Notes under the pieces: model-generated
Told to the model about the DNA's origin: nothing
What the model saw: only the letters and a program-made list of their open reading frames with translations
Databases searched by the model: none
From: Rhodobacter sp.
Lineage (GTDB): Bacteria; Pseudomonadota; Alphaproteobacteria; Rhodobacterales; Rhodobacteraceae
Assembly: GCA_027490955.1 (NCBI GenBank)
Contig: JAIXXB010000042.1
Location: 1 to 64,000 of the forward strand
Length of the DNA stretch: 64,000 bases
Direction of reading: 5' to 3'
In this document: positions 1-10,400 of the stretch, one piece after another
Numbering within the stretch: the stretch's first letter is position 1
Layout of the letters: every line of letters begins with the position of its first letter
Made by a program: the position numbers and the translations under genes

Positions 1-1233
1 CCCAAGCTCCGCGTCGGCACTTTCGCCAATCCAGCCGGTGAGGAACTGGCCGACGGCGCCGCCTTCCGCATGGACCTTGACCCCGCGCCGGGCGATGCGA
101 CCCGCGTGCAGCTTCCGCACCCGGAAATCTTTGCCGCGCTGGAACCCGGATCGTCCCTGCTGGTCAATGACGGCAAGATCCGCCTGCGCGTCGATACCTG
201 CGGCAAGGATTTCGCCAATTGCACCGTCACGGTGGGTGGCACGATTTCCAACCGCAAGGGCGTGAACGTGCCTGACGTGGTGCTGCCCTTGGCCGCGCTG
301 TCAGCCAAAGACCGCGAAGATTTGGAATTTGCCTGTGGCTTGGGCGTCGATTGGCTGGCCCTATCCTTTGTGCAGCGCCCCGAAGATGTGATCGAGGCCA
401 AGCAACTGGCCAAAGGCCGCGCAGCGGTTTTGTCCAAAATCGAAAAACCCGCCGCTGTGAAAGCCTATACGGCCATTTTGCAAGTGTCCGATGGTATCAT
501 GGTCGCGCGCGGCGATTTGGGGGTGGAACTGCCCGTCACCTCTGTGCCCCCCATCCAAAAACGTCTGGTGCGCGAGGCGCGCGCCGCAGCCAAGCCTGTG
601 ATCGTGGCCACGCAAATGCTGGAATCCATGATCGAAAGCCCCGTACCGACCCGCGCCGAAGTGTCCGATGTGGCCACCGCCATCTATGAAGGCGCCGATG
701 CCGTCATGCTCTCGGCAGAATCCGCCGCGGGCAAATACCCGATCGAGGCTGTGACCACGATGAACAACGTGGCCCTCTCGGTTGAACAAGACCCGACCTA
801 TCGCCAAGTGATCGAGGCATCGCGATTGGTGCACCGCCAAACCATCGCCGACGGCATCGTGGCCGCGGCACGCGAAATTGCCGAGGCCACGAATATCAAG
901 GCCATCGCCTGCTTTACCCAATCGGGCGACACCGCCAGCTTGGTCGCGCGCGAACGGCCCCGCGTGCCAATTCTGGCGCTGACCCCGCTGATGTCGACAG
1001 CACGGAAAATGTCGCTGATCTGGGGCACGCATTGCACCATCACCCCACCGCAAGACCGTTTCAAAGGCGCGGTGATCGCCGCCGTGCGCGCCGCCCGATC
1101 TGATGGTTTTGCCGAACTTGAAGATATGATCGTGCTGACCGCAGGCGTTCCGTTCAACGTCAAAGGCACAACCAATATCTTGCGCGTCGCCCCCTGTGAC
1201 GAGCGTCTGATCAGCCAAGTCGACCCCGAATAG
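1..1233 (+). CDS. pyk: Pyruvate kinase, C-terminal 410 residues (5' end outside window)
   Basis: Pyruvate kinase makes pyruvate and ATP from phosphoenolpyruvate and ADP in the last step of glycolysis. The reading frame is open from base 1, so the N-terminus lies upstream; a full enzyme is about 480 residues. Visible signatures are PKLRVGTFA near the start, the B domain with LLVNDGKIRLRVD, the catalytic lysine segment VLSKIEKPAAV, the metal/substrate loop MVARGDLGVELP, and ATQMLESM followed by TRAEVSDVATAIYEGADAVM. The C-terminal allosteric-type domain follows from roughly residue 270 of the visible part. A small membrane protein starts 10 bases downstream. Family assignment is certain; the true start cannot be seen. 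Confidence 0.97.
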   Translation, partial: PKLRVGTFANPAGEELADGAAFRMDLDPAPGDATRVQLPHPEIFAALEPGSSLLVNDGKIRLRVDTCGKDFANCTVTVGGTISNRKGVNVPDVVLPLAALSAKDREDLEFACGLGVDWLALSFVQRPEDVIEAKQLAKGRAAVLSKIEKPAAVKAYTAILQVSDGIMVARGDLGVELPVTSVPPIQKRLVREARAAAKPVIVATQMLESMIESPVPTRAEVSDVATAIYEGADAVMLSAESAAGKYPIEAVTTMNNVALSVEQDPTYRQVIEASRLVHRQTIADGIVAAAREIAEATNIKAIACFTQSGDTASLVARERPRVPILALTPLMSTARKMSLIWGTHCTITPPQDRFKGAVIAAVRAARSDGFAELEDMIVLTAGVPFNVKGTTNILRVAPCDERLISQVDPE

Positions 1234-1243
1234 GCCCGCGCCC

Positions 1244-1489
1244 ATGACCCCCGCGCTGATGACCATCGACACCGATCTTTTCGTTGTGGTTGGTCTTTTG
1301 GTCGCGGCCCTGTCGCTGCCTTCGGCCTTGTCTGCCTTCGCAGACAACCGCTTTCCCTATGTGGCGATTCTTGTCATCGCACTTGGGCTGGGCACAGTGG
1401 CGCTTGGGTTTTATGGCGCGCAGGGCAATTACAGCCTTGCGCGCATCCCCCATTCTTTCGTGGAAATCCTTGCACGGATCATGAACTAA
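1244..1489 (+). CDS. Small hypothetical membrane protein downstream of pyk
   Basis: An 81-residue protein starting 10 bases after the pyk stop codon, so probably co-transcribed with it. Residues about 12-32 (VVVGLLVAALSLPSALSAFA) and 38-57 (PYVAILVIALGLGTVALGFY) look like two transmembrane helices, with a short C-terminal tail ending VEILARIMN. I recall similar short proteins beside pyk in Rhodobacteraceae, but none with a known function. Codon use matches its neighbours. The first ATG is used; a second ATG five codons in is also possible. The function is unknown. Confidence 0.75.
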   Translation: MTPALMTIDTDLFVVVGLLVAALSLPSALSAFADNRFPYVAILVIALGLGTVALGFYGAQGNYSLARIPHSFVEILARIMN

Positions 1490-1493
1490 ACCG

Positions 1494-1560
1494 CGCTTCT
1501 TCTTTTTCCAAATATCCTGGGGTGAGGAGCGCAGCTCCGAGGGGCAAAGCCCCTTGCCGC
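1494..1560. repeat. Dispersed intergenic 3'-end element, copy A
   Basis: Between two convergent genes. Read on the minus strand from the methyltransferase stop, it has two hairpins (AGGGGC-AAA-GCCCCT at 1539-1553 and GGAGC-GCA-GCTCC at 1526-1538), then CTCACCCC and AGGATATTTGGAAAAAGAAG. The same CTCACCCC-AGGATATTTGG... segment recurs at 35972-36003 after another gene end, apart from one inserted C. Read on the plus strand, the TTCTTCTTTTTCC tract follows the pyk-operon end. Confidence 0.7.
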
Positions 1561-1561
1561 C

Positions 1562-2251
1562 TTAGCCCTTTTTCGGCGCGTCAATCGGTCGTCCCGCCGC
1601 CACAAATTCGGCCACACGTGCCGCAATCGCATCGCGGTGCCACAGGCCCATCCCGCGATGCAGTGTTTCGGGATTGTTTTCTTCGCCCGCAGGCAGGCTA
1701 TCGGCGGTTTCCAAGATAAACGCGCGCGGCGCGCCAAAGCTGAACGGCGCGGCTTGCATGTTGAAACTTTTCTCGCCGCCATTCTTGTACACCCAGCGAT
1801 TTTCGGGCCTGATCCAAGAGGTGACCAGCAGCCATTGGATGTTCGAGGCGACAAAATTTTCAAAAAACGCCCAGCGCATATCAAAGGTTAAATGCACCAA
1901 ACAATCGCGCACCATCAGCATATCGGCATCGGGCAGCGGGTCGGATGTGATATCACCCAGCGCGAAATGCCGCGTCTCGCTGGCGAATTGCTGGTTAAAA
2001 TCATTCAAAGTTTTGGAAATTTCCCAGCCCCAATACTGGATGCCTGTCAAATCCACATGCTGCATCCAGAAAAAATCACCGCAGGGCGCATCGACAAAGC
2101 GTTTGATCTGATAGGTTTCAAACAATCGTGGCAGCGCCGCGCGCAGGCGCTTTGTGGCGCGCAAACTGGCGTTAAACCCAGATTTCGATACGCCCTGCGT
2201 GCCGCGCGACCAATCGCGATGTTCAAATACCTTTTGTAAATCTTCGCGCAT
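1562..2251 (-). CDS. SAM-dependent methyltransferase-like protein (tandem paralogue 1)
   Basis: A 229-residue protein with a class I methyltransferase core. Residues about 50-62 read [13 protein letters not shown], a motif-I variant with Cys-Gly-Asp; GDITSDPLPDADML and MVRDCLVHL look like the later core strands. It aligns end to end with the next gene upstream on the same strand, sharing the [31 protein letters not shown] and [19 protein letters not shown] segments, so the two are tandem duplicates. The start ATG has an AAAGGTG ribosome site. The substrate is unknown; such families act on small molecules or sugars. The leader of this gene carries a 14-bp tandem repeat. Confidence 0.8.
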   Translation of the reverse strand: MREDLQKVFEHRDWSRGTQGVSKSGFNASLRATKRLRAALPRLFETYQIKRFVDAPCGDFFWMQHVDLTGIQYWGWEISKTLNDFNQQFASETRHFALGDITSDPLPDADMLMVRDCLVHLTFDMRWAFFENFVASNIQWLLVTSWIRPENRWVYKNGGEKSFNMQAAPFSFGAPRAFILETADSLPAGEENNPETLHRGMGLWHRDAIAARVAEFVAAGRPIDAPKKG

Positions 2252-2265
2252 CTGGGCACACCTTT

Positions 2266-2307
2266 ATGATTTGGCCAATATGATTTGGCCAATATGATTT
2301 GGCCAAA
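2266..2307. repeat. 14-bp tandem repeat, three copies
   Basis: The unit ATGATTTGGCCAAT occurs at 2266-2279 and 2280-2293, with a near-identical copy (ending AAA) at 2294-2307. Each unit contains the palindrome TTGGCCAA. The array lies just upstream of the first methyltransferase ribosome site, inside the 99-base gap between the two paralogues, so it is in a leader or promoter. Confidence 0.9.
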
Positions 2308-2350
2308 ACGATCATAGCTCGTGCAGATCAGCCTAGCCCTGCGCAAAAGA

Positions 2351-3049
2351 TCACGCGGTTGATTTCTTGGGCGCATCAATGGGCCGCCCCGCCGCCACAA
2401 ATTCCGCCACCCGCGCGGCGATCTGGTCGCGGTGCCACAGGCCCATGCCGCGATGCAGCGATTCGGGGTTGTTCTCTTCGCCCTCGGGCAAAACCTTGGC
2501 TGTTTCCAAGATAAATTCGACAGGTTTGCCAAAGCTGAAGGGCGGGGCAGTCATACTGTGCGATTTATGCCCGCCATTCTTGTAAACCCAAGGATTGACA
2601 GGCGCGATCCACGAGGTGATCAGCAACCACGGAATGTTCGAGGCCACGAAATTTTCAAAAAACGCCCAGCGCATATCAAATTTCAGCAAAACCAAACAAT
2701 CGCGCACCATCAGCATATCTGCATCGGGAAAAGGATCCGAGGTTATATCCCCCAAAGAGAAATGCTTTGTCGGGCTGCCATAGTTTTTCTTATTGGCTTC
2801 GATCAAAGATTCCGAAACCTCCCACCCCCAATATTCAATTCCTGTTAAATCAACATATTTCATCCAAAAGAAATCACCGCAGGGCGCGTCGACAAACCGC
2901 TTGACATTATAGGTTTTCAGCAGCCTTGGCAGGGCATTGCGGATATGGCGCGTGGCATGTCTTGTCGCGCCAAAGCCCGATCTTGAAACACCCTCTTTGC
3001 CCCTAGACCAATCGGAATGTTCAAAAATCTGAAGCATTTCTTCGCGCAC
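2351..3049 (-). CDS. SAM-dependent methyltransferase-like protein (tandem paralogue 2)
   Basis: Paralogue of the downstream neighbour and the same family: [20 protein letters not shown] is the SAM-binding motif, followed by [19 protein letters not shown] and [21 protein letters not shown] chose GTG at 3049, giving [14 protein letters not shown], because this aligns with the other copy's MREDLQKVFEHRDW and has a GGAG site six bases upstream. In-frame ATGs at 3067 and 3091 would add up to 14 residues. The product is 232 residues against 229 in the other copy. The pair sits between the pyk pair and rpmI-rplT. The substrate is unknown. Confidence 0.8.
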   Translation of the reverse strand: MREEMLQIFEHSDWSRGKEGVSRSGFGATRHATRHIRNALPRLLKTYNVKRFVDAPCGDFFWMKYVDLTGIEYWGWEVSESLIEANKKNYGSPTKHFSLGDITSDPFPDADMLMVRDCLVLLKFDMRWAFFENFVASNIPWLLITSWIAPVNPWVYKNGGHKSHSMTAPPFSFGKPVEFILETAKVLPEGEENNPESLHRGMGLWHRDQIAARVAEFVAAGRPIDAPKKSTA

Positions 3050-3129
3050 GACAAACTCCACCCTCATTTTTCCCGTCGAAAAAATTAGCACGACCGCTGT
3101 GGTTGCGTCAAGAACAGCGCAGATTGCCC

Positions 3130-3158
3130 TTGCTCTTCGGGGCGGCCACGCCTATAGG
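3130..3158 (+). promoter_or_regulatory. Possible housekeeping promoter for rpmI-rplT
   Basis: TTGCTC (3130-3135), a 17-base spacer, then TATAGG (3153-3158). It lies about 70 bases before the rpmI start, in the right orientation. This is a motif match only; no start site is known. Confidence 0.35.
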
Positions 3159-3230
3159 GACGGCTTGATTACCCCGCGCGGCTGGCCAAAGTGGCATGCC
3201 AAGCCCGCGCCTGAAACCATGGAGATGGAA

Positions 3231-3431
3231 ATGCCCAAGATGAAGACCAAGTCAGCGGCGAAAAAGCGCTTTAGCTTTACCGCCTCGGGCCGTGTCAAGG
3301 CTGGCGTTGCTGGCAAGCGGCACGGCATGATCAAGCGCAGCACGAAGTTCATTCGCGATGCATCGGGCACGATGCTGCTAAATGACTCGGATGCGAAGAT
3401 CGTCAAAAAATACATGCCCTATAACCGGTAA
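3231..3431 (+). CDS. rpmI: 50S ribosomal protein L35
   Basis: A 66-residue basic protein matching bL35 over its full length: [20 protein letters not shown] at the N-terminus, then KRHGMIKR and a C-terminus ending KYMPYNR. The start is the ATG at 3231, preceded by GGAGA at 3221-3225; upstream in-frame codons would add non-homologous sequence. rplT follows after 11 bases, the usual bacterial pairing. In many bacteria this operon is controlled by L20 binding the leader, but I see no clear element here. infC is not in front of it in this window. Confidence 0.95.
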   Translation: MPKMKTKSAAKKRFSFTASGRVKAGVAGKRHGMIKRSTKFIRDASGTMLLNDSDAKIVKKYMPYNR

Positions 3432-3442
3432 GGAGATAGCAT

Positions 3443-3805
3443 ATGTCCCGCGTTAAATCCGGTAAGGTCACCCACGCCCGTCACCGCAAGGTGATCAAGG
3501 CTGCGGCTGGCTATTATGCCGCCCGTTCGACCAATTTCCGCACGGCGACCCAAGCCGTCGACAAAGCCAATCAATACGCCACCCGCGACCGCAAGACCCG
3601 CAAGCGTAATTTCCGCGCCCTGTGGATTCAGCGTATCAACGCCGCTGTGCGCCTGTTTGATATCGAAATGACCTATTCGCGTTTCATCAATGGTCTGGCC
3701 AAGGCTGGCATCGAAGTGGATCGCAAGGTTTTGGCCGATCTGGCCGTGCACGAACCTGACGCCTTTAACGCTATTGCAGCGCAGGCCAAGGCTGCACTGG
3801 CCTAA
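3443..3805 (+). CDS. rplT: 50S ribosomal protein L20
   Basis: A 120-residue protein matching bL20: [20 protein letters not shown], the [13 protein letters not shown] segment and the conserved [10 protein letters not shown] helix, with full expected length. AAGGAGA at 3430-3436 is its ribosome site. L20 binds 23S rRNA early in 50S assembly. It is followed by a strong terminator-like hairpin, so the rpmI-rplT unit probably ends here. In many alphaproteobacteria pheS-pheT follow closely; here they are about 18 kb away and on the other strand. Confidence 0.96.
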   Translation: MSRVKSGKVTHARHRKVIKAAAGYYAARSTNFRTATQAVDKANQYATRDRKTRKRNFRALWIQRINAAVRLFDIEMTYSRFINGLAKAGIEVDRKVLADLAVHEPDAFNAIAAQAKAALA

Positions 3806-3830
3806 CGCCTGCTGCACCACGCATTCCAAG

Positions 3831-3855
3831 GCCCCGCCGAAAGGTGGGGCTTTTT
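3831..3855 (+). terminator. Rho-independent terminator after rplT
   Basis: GCCCCGCC-GAAA-GGTGGGGC, an eight-pair stem with one G-T pair and a GAAA tetraloop, followed by TTTTT. Confidence 0.85.
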
Positions 3856-4468
3856 GCATTTTGGGCCATGCAACGCCGCCCACCGCGCCACGGCCCGCGA
3901 ATATGTATTTCGGATAGTCAAGTAAACATCTGGTTACTTTTGGGCGGGTTGGGCTAGGTCTCGCCTGAAAAATACAACCTGTAGATGAAATACGCCCCCA
4001 AATCACTACATATTCGCGTTTTTGCACCAAATCTTGGGCGCGGGGCGCATTGAGTTGTTTACAGACGATTCGCGCATCTCTAAGAAGATTCGCAACAAAA
4101 ACAAACAAACCGAAGCAGAGCAAACTAGGCCCAATTTTCACTGTATCCAGCCACTTGTGCGTCAGTTCCCTTGGTTCTCGCCTGTTTTGGCCACGAAACG
4201 CATCACCCAATCGCCGCGTGCTGCGCGGCTTTGGCATGACAGATTAAGAAGGTTTAACCATGGCCCATCTTTCGCCTGCAAGGCCCACCCGCTTGGCCAT
4301 TTGCCCCGACCCATGGGCGCGCGCGGCGCAGCCTTTGCTTTGCGTTTTGCGCCCCCTGCGCCTGCACTGGCGTGGGTGACGCAGCACCCCTTTCTCATCA
4401 TCGCCCAAAAGGGCGCAACCAAAACCAAAACCAAAACCAAAAGGCCTCGGCCCATTCGGAGATAGAAA
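3856..4468 (+). other. Long upstream region of the RTX gene
   Basis: About 610 bases with no convincing gene. It holds a 12-bp inverted repeat, CGCGAATATGTA at 3896-3907 against TACATATTCGCG at 4007-4018; a TTAA-N6-TTAACCAT stretch at 4244-4261 that resembles a CtrA site; and four CCAAAA units at 4419-4442 just before the RTX start codon. A 147-codon open frame at 4022-4465 shows no recognisable protein features. Confidence 0.5.
4419..4442. repeat. CCAAAA hexamer repeat, four copies
   Basis: Four exact CCAAAA units end 26 bases before the RTX start codon. Between them and the ATG lies the GGAGA ribosome site. Such repeats can change length by slippage. Confidence 0.85.
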
Positions 4469-7400
4469 ATGACCCTGAACCTGTTTAACTCGTGGCCCTA
4501 TTTCACCAACCTCAGCAATGGGCAAACCATCAACGTCACTGAAAACAGCACCTTCGTGGTGGATGCCAATGCAGCGGATATGAACTGGGACAGTTTGACC
4601 TTTTCCATCTCGGGCGGGGCAGATGCTGGGCGTTTCAGGATTGACCCCTATACAGGCGTTCTAAGCTTTGTCACCGCTGTCGATTTCGAAGGCGCGAAAA
4701 GCGCAATCGGCAATGATCAGATTTATGACGTGAACATCCGCGTCTCGGACGGGTGGGGCGGGGTTTGCGACATCAGCCTGTTTGTGAACGTGCTGGATGT
4801 GGCCGAACCTGATGGCGTGGTCAATGGCACGGGCGGCAATGACAATATGTCGCTGGGCTATACAGACGCGCAACAAGATCGCATCACCGATGGTTCGGAT
4901 TCGATCCAAGCAGGCGATGGCGCAGATTTCGTTTCAGGCGCAGGCGGCAATGACAGCATCGACGGCGGTGCAGGCGATGACAACCTGCGCGGCGATGGCG
5001 GCAATGATGTGATGTTTGGCGGCGAAGGCCATGATTACATGGAAGGCAATTCAGGCAATGACAGCCTGTTTGGCGGCAATGGCACCGATAACATGCGCGG
5101 CAATGATGGCGACGATTTGCTGGTGGGCGGTGATGGCAATGAATATATGGCAGGCGGCGCGGGCAATGACAGCTTGCACGGCGAGTTGGGCAATGACGAT
5201 CTGCGCGGCGAAGATGGCAATGATTTTGTCGCTGGCGGCGAAGGGCAAGATTATATCGCAGGCGGCGCGGGCCAAGACAGCCTGCATGGCGAAGGCGGAA
5301 ATGACCAAATTGACGGCGGCGCAGGCAACGATTTCATGTCGGGCGGCAACGGCGATGATGTGATGAACGGCGATGGTGGCACGTCCAGCACGGCAACCAA
5401 CCGCGATTTTCAGTATTTCAATAACTTTGACGGCGCAGACCCTTTGCTGGGCGCAACCCAAACCCTGTTTGGCGGCGCACCGGGTGTCACCAATGTTCTG
5501 AACAGCCCCGATGACGACAATGAAAAGGAATTCGTTTTTGTTCAGGGCTTTAGCTCGGCCCAAGAGGCAAGCCTTGCCATCAACCCCAATTTGAACAGCA
5601 CCGAACGGGTGGTCTCTTTTAACACCAGTTTTGTACTGGACATGGCCGCGCCCAATTGGGCGGCCGACCATGTGGACGGATTCTCGATTAACTTTGGCGA
5701 TATGGCCAGCCTGCCTGCCAACCGCGAATATGAAAATGGTGTCGGCACGGGTTTGGCCATTCGGCTTGATCCTTTGGCCAATGTTACAGAAATTCGCTGG
5801 AACGGCACTGTCATCGCCTCGGCAGCATCGTTTAACCTTGAATCGCGCAATGTCGGCACGATGCAGGTTTCCGTGACCAGCGCGGGCCTTGTCAGTGTGA
5901 CCCTTGCGGGCGATACCAGCCCATTTTTGGTGGCAACCATCCCATCAAACCAATGGGCCACTGTCAATCAATCGGGCTGGCAATTTGGCTTTGCGGGCCG
6001 CACGGGCGATAATGCGGGCTTCATCTATATGGATGATGTATCGATCACCGCGCAGATCACAGGCACCAACACCACGCCCACCACAGGCGATGATTGGATG
6101 TTGGGCGATGCGGGCAATGATTTGATGCTGGGCAATACGGGCAATGACAGCCTGTTTGGCGGCGCAGGCAATGACAGCCTGCATGGCGAGTTGGGGAACG
6201 ATTCACTCGAAGGCGGCGATGGCAACGATCTGTTGGCGGGCAACCAAGGCAATGACACCATCGTCTATGGCGCGGGCAATGACACAGTCTATGGCGGCGA
6301 TGGCGATGATATCATTGACGATATTGGCGGGGCTTCGACGCTGACGGGCAGCAATCTGGCCTATGGCGATGCAGGCAACGATCTGATGTGGGACGGGGCC
6401 GGCAACGACACCTATTTCGGCGGCACGGGCAACGATTCGCTTTATGGCGATAATGCAGGCGACGATCAGTATTTCGGCGAAGCTGGCGATGATGCGCTCA
6501 CTGGCGGCAATGGCAATGACAGGCTGGATGGCGGCCAAGGCAATGATCTCATGCTGGGCGATGCAGGCAATGACAGCCTGTTTGGCGGCGCAGGCAATGA
6601 CAGCCTGCACGGCAATGATGGCAGTGATTCCATGGAAGGTGGCGATGGCAACGATCTGTTGGCAGGCAACCAAGGCAATGACACCATCGTTTATGGCGCG
6701 GGCAATGACACTGTCTATGGCGGCGATGGCGATGATATCATTGACGATGCGGGCGGGGTGTCTTCGCTGACGGGCAGCAATCTGGCCTATGGCGATGCAG
6801 GCAACGATCTGATGTGGGACGGGGCAGGCAACGACACCTATTTCGGCGGCACGGGCAACGATTCGCTTTACGGCGACAGCTCTGGCGACGATCAGTATTT
6901 CGGCGAGGCTGGCGATGATGTGCTTACTGGCGGCAATGGCCAAGACAGGCTAGATGGCGGCCAAGGCAATGATCTGATGCTGGGCGATGCAGGCAATGAC
7001 AGCCTGTTCGGCGGATCGGGCAATGACAGCCTGCATGGCAATGATGGCAATGATGTCATGGAAGGCGGTGACGGCAACGATCTGTTGGCGGGCAACCAAG
7101 GCAATGACACCATCACCTATGGCGCGGGCAATGACACTGTCTATGGCGGCGATGGCGATGATGTCATCGATGATGTCACGGGGGCCTCGTCGCTGACGGG
7201 CAGCAATCTGGCCTATGGCGATGCGGGCAATGATCTGATGTCCGATGGCGCTGGCAATGACACCTATTTCGGCGGCACGGGTAACGATTCGCTGGTCGGC
7301 GATAATGCGGGTGACGATCAGTATTTCGGCGATGCGGGCGATGACATGCTGGCAGGCGGCATTGGCAATGACGCGCTGGACGGCGGTCTGGGCCAAGATA

Positions 7401-10400
7401 CGCTTTATGGCGACACGGGCAATGATCGCCTCCTTGGCGGTGATGGCGACGATGCGGCCTTTGGCGGCGCGGGCGATGACACGCTTGATGGTGGCAATGG
7501 CAACGATATGATTGTCGGCGATGGGGGCAGCACCCTTGTCAGCAGCGACCTGCCAGGCCGCGCCCGCATTGTCATTGACGGGCAATCGGGAACCTATAAC
7601 GGTGCCTTGCTGGTCGAGATTACCTCGCCCACAGGGCAGACCCAGATTCAAACTTTGACAGGCAGTTACGATACGTCAATTGGCGTGCTGTATGAATTGA
7701 ACTTGGTCAGCGGCGCATCGATCCGCGTCGGCATCACCTCGCCCGAAGGGACGTTCTGGTCAAACTCGATCAATGCTGTTTTGAACCAATCCAACCAAGA
7801 ATGGGCGCGGATTTCCTTCGAAGATACGGCCAATCTGGGGGATCGCGATTTTGACGATGTGCGCGTGGATGTGACGCTTAGCGGCAACATCCGCTTGCAA
7901 CTGCCCAATGGCGGATCGATCAACCCAGCCCCTGCCACCCTTGTGCCTGCCACTGGCAATGACTCGATCCAAGCGGGCGCTGGCAATGACACGGTTTTGG
8001 GCGGCGGCGGCAATGACACTGTCTTTGGCGGTCAGGGCGACGATAACCTGTCGGGCGAGGCGGGCAATGACCAGCTTGATGGCGAAGCGGGCAATGATCG
8101 CCTGTTTGGCGGCGATGGCAATGACGCAGTCTTTGGCGGCGCGGGCGATGATACTGTCAGCGCGGGCAATAGCTTTGGCACCGATTCTGCCCTTGGCGGC
8201 GAGACGGGCGAAACCGCAGGCGACACGCTGGATTTGACGGCGATGACCACCGCGACGCAACTGACCTTTAGCGCCAGCGAGGCGGGGTTGGTTCTGTCGG
8301 CGGGCGCGACCTTGGCCTTTGCCGAGTTTGAGCAGGTGAACTTGGGCAGCGGCGCGGATAATGTCACGGGCAATGCCGCCGCCAATACCGCCAATGCGGG
8401 CGCGGGCAATGATACGCTGGATGGCGGGGCAGGCAGCGACAGCCTTGCAGGCGGGTCGGGTGACGATCTGTTCCGCCATAATCTGGCCGAAAATGCAGGC
8501 GCGAATGACCGTTATGATGGCGGCGCAGGCATTGACGAATTGCACCTGTCGGTGACAGCTGCCGAATGGGCCAATCCGCTGTTCCAAGCTGATGTGGCAG
8601 GGCTTCTTGCCCATATCGCCAGCGCCAACCCTGCGCCATTCGTCTTAGCCTCGACAGGGCTGACAGTGGTGTCGATCGAAAGGTTCACCATCAATATCAA
8701 TGGGGTGCCAACCGATCCTGTGAATGCGCTGGCCATCGCCAATGCCGATGCATTGGCCACCTCCGAAGACGGCCCTGCCGTTGGGGTCAATTTGCTGGCC
8801 AATGACAGTGTGCCTGATCGCGCCGCATCGGTCACGCTGCTGACCCCATCGGCACTGGGCACAGTGACGATAGCCGCCGATCTTTTGGCCACCACGCAAA
8901 CTGCCGTTGCCACCTTTACCCCGGGCGCAGGCGCACAGGCGCTGAACGCTGGCCAAGTGGTGACCGAAGTGCTGACCTACCAAGTCACCGATGTGGATGG
9001 CAGCACCTCGACCGCCACGCTGACCATCACGCTGACGGGCGCAAATGACGCGGCCAGCATCACGGGCCTTGCCGTGGGCAGCATCAGCGAAGACGCGCTG
9101 TCGCCCGTCTCGGGCAGCTTGACTGTGACCGATGTCGATACAGGGCAGGCAGCCTTCCAAATGCCCACAGGGCTGACGGGCACCTATGGCACCTTCGGCT
9201 TTAACCCCGCCACAGGCGCGTGGAGCTATACGCCGAACGCCAGCACCCCCGCGCTGGAATCTTTGGCCGTGGGCGCGCAGGTCAGTGACCAAATCACCGT
9301 CACCTCGCTGGACGGCACGGCATCGCGCACCATCACTGTCACGATCACAGGCCAGAATGACGCCCCAACCCTCACCGCCGCAGTCGCAGCAGCGGTCGAA
9401 AACGGGCCATCTGTGTCGCTCAACCTTGCCACGCTGGGCGATGATATTGACAGCGATGACACGGGGGCAAGCCTGACCTACACCATCACAGGCGCGCCAT
9501 CGGTCGGCACGGCCAGCATTTCGGGCACCACGCTGACCTATAGCGGCGGGGCGGGGCTGGACAGCTTGGCCGTGGGCGAGACTTTGACCACTGTGGTCAC
9601 CATCACCGCCACCGATCGCAATGGTGCAAGCGTGTCGAACGATGTCACCATCACCATCACAGGCACCAACGATGCGCCAACCCTGACGGCGGGCGTCTTG
9701 GCTGCGGCCGAAGATGGGCCATCGGTCAGCCTCAACCTAGCCACGCTGGGCGATGACATTGACAGCGATGACACGGGGGCAAGCCTGACCTATACGATCA
9801 CAGGCGCGCCATCGGTGGGCACGGCCAGCATTTCGGGCACCACGCTGACCTACAGCGGCGGGGCTGGGCTGGACAGCTTGGCCGTGGGCGAGACTTTGAC
9901 CACTGTGGTCACCATCACCGCCACCGACCGCAATGGTGCAAGCGTGTCGAACGATGTCACCATCACCATCACAGGCACCAACGATGCGCCAACCCTCACG
10001 GCGGGCGTGCTGGCTGCGGCCGAAGATGGGCCATCGGTCAGCCTCAACCTTGCCACGCTGGGCGATGACATTGACAGCGATGACACGGGGGCAAGCCTGA
10101 CCTACACCATCACAGGCGCGCCATCGGTGGGCACGGCCAGCATTTCGGGCACACAGTTGACCTATAACGCTGGCACGGCCTTCCAAGAATTGGCCCAAGG
10201 CGAAAGTGCAACGCAAGTGATCGAAGTCACCGCCACCGATCGCAACGGGGCCACTGTGACCTCGACTGTGACCGTGACGATTTCGGGCACCAATGACGCG
10301 CCTGAAATTGTGCTGCAGCCCAACACTCCCACCATCACCGATCTGGGCAACGGGTTGTTTGAAGTGTCGGGCACGCTGCAGTTTACCGATGCAGACTTTA

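Noticed and set aside
361-1347. A 328-codon open frame on the minus strand opposite pyk
   Set aside because: It lies entirely antisense to a well-conserved enzyme and its translation (many His and Gly) shows no family features; it is a by-product of GC-rich codon use.
3419-4237. A 272-codon minus-strand frame across rplT and the gap after it
   Set aside because: It covers the rplT coding sequence and a terminator, and the translation has no recognisable motif.
4022-4465. A 147-codon frame upstream of the RTX gene as a real gene
   Set aside because: The composition is uneven (Lys/Thr repeats from the CCAAAA tract), there is no ribosome site, and no motif is seen.
5051-5671. Long minus-strand frames opposite the RTX repeats (also 6203-6943, 6950-7651, 7760-8614)
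   Set aside because: These mirror repeated Gly/Asn/Asp codons and give low-complexity Ile/Ala/Val runs; they are shadows.
6130-7347. Possible CRISPR array from the regular DNA repeats
   Set aside because: The repeats encode RTX calcium-binding units in one open frame and there are no unique spacers or cas genes.
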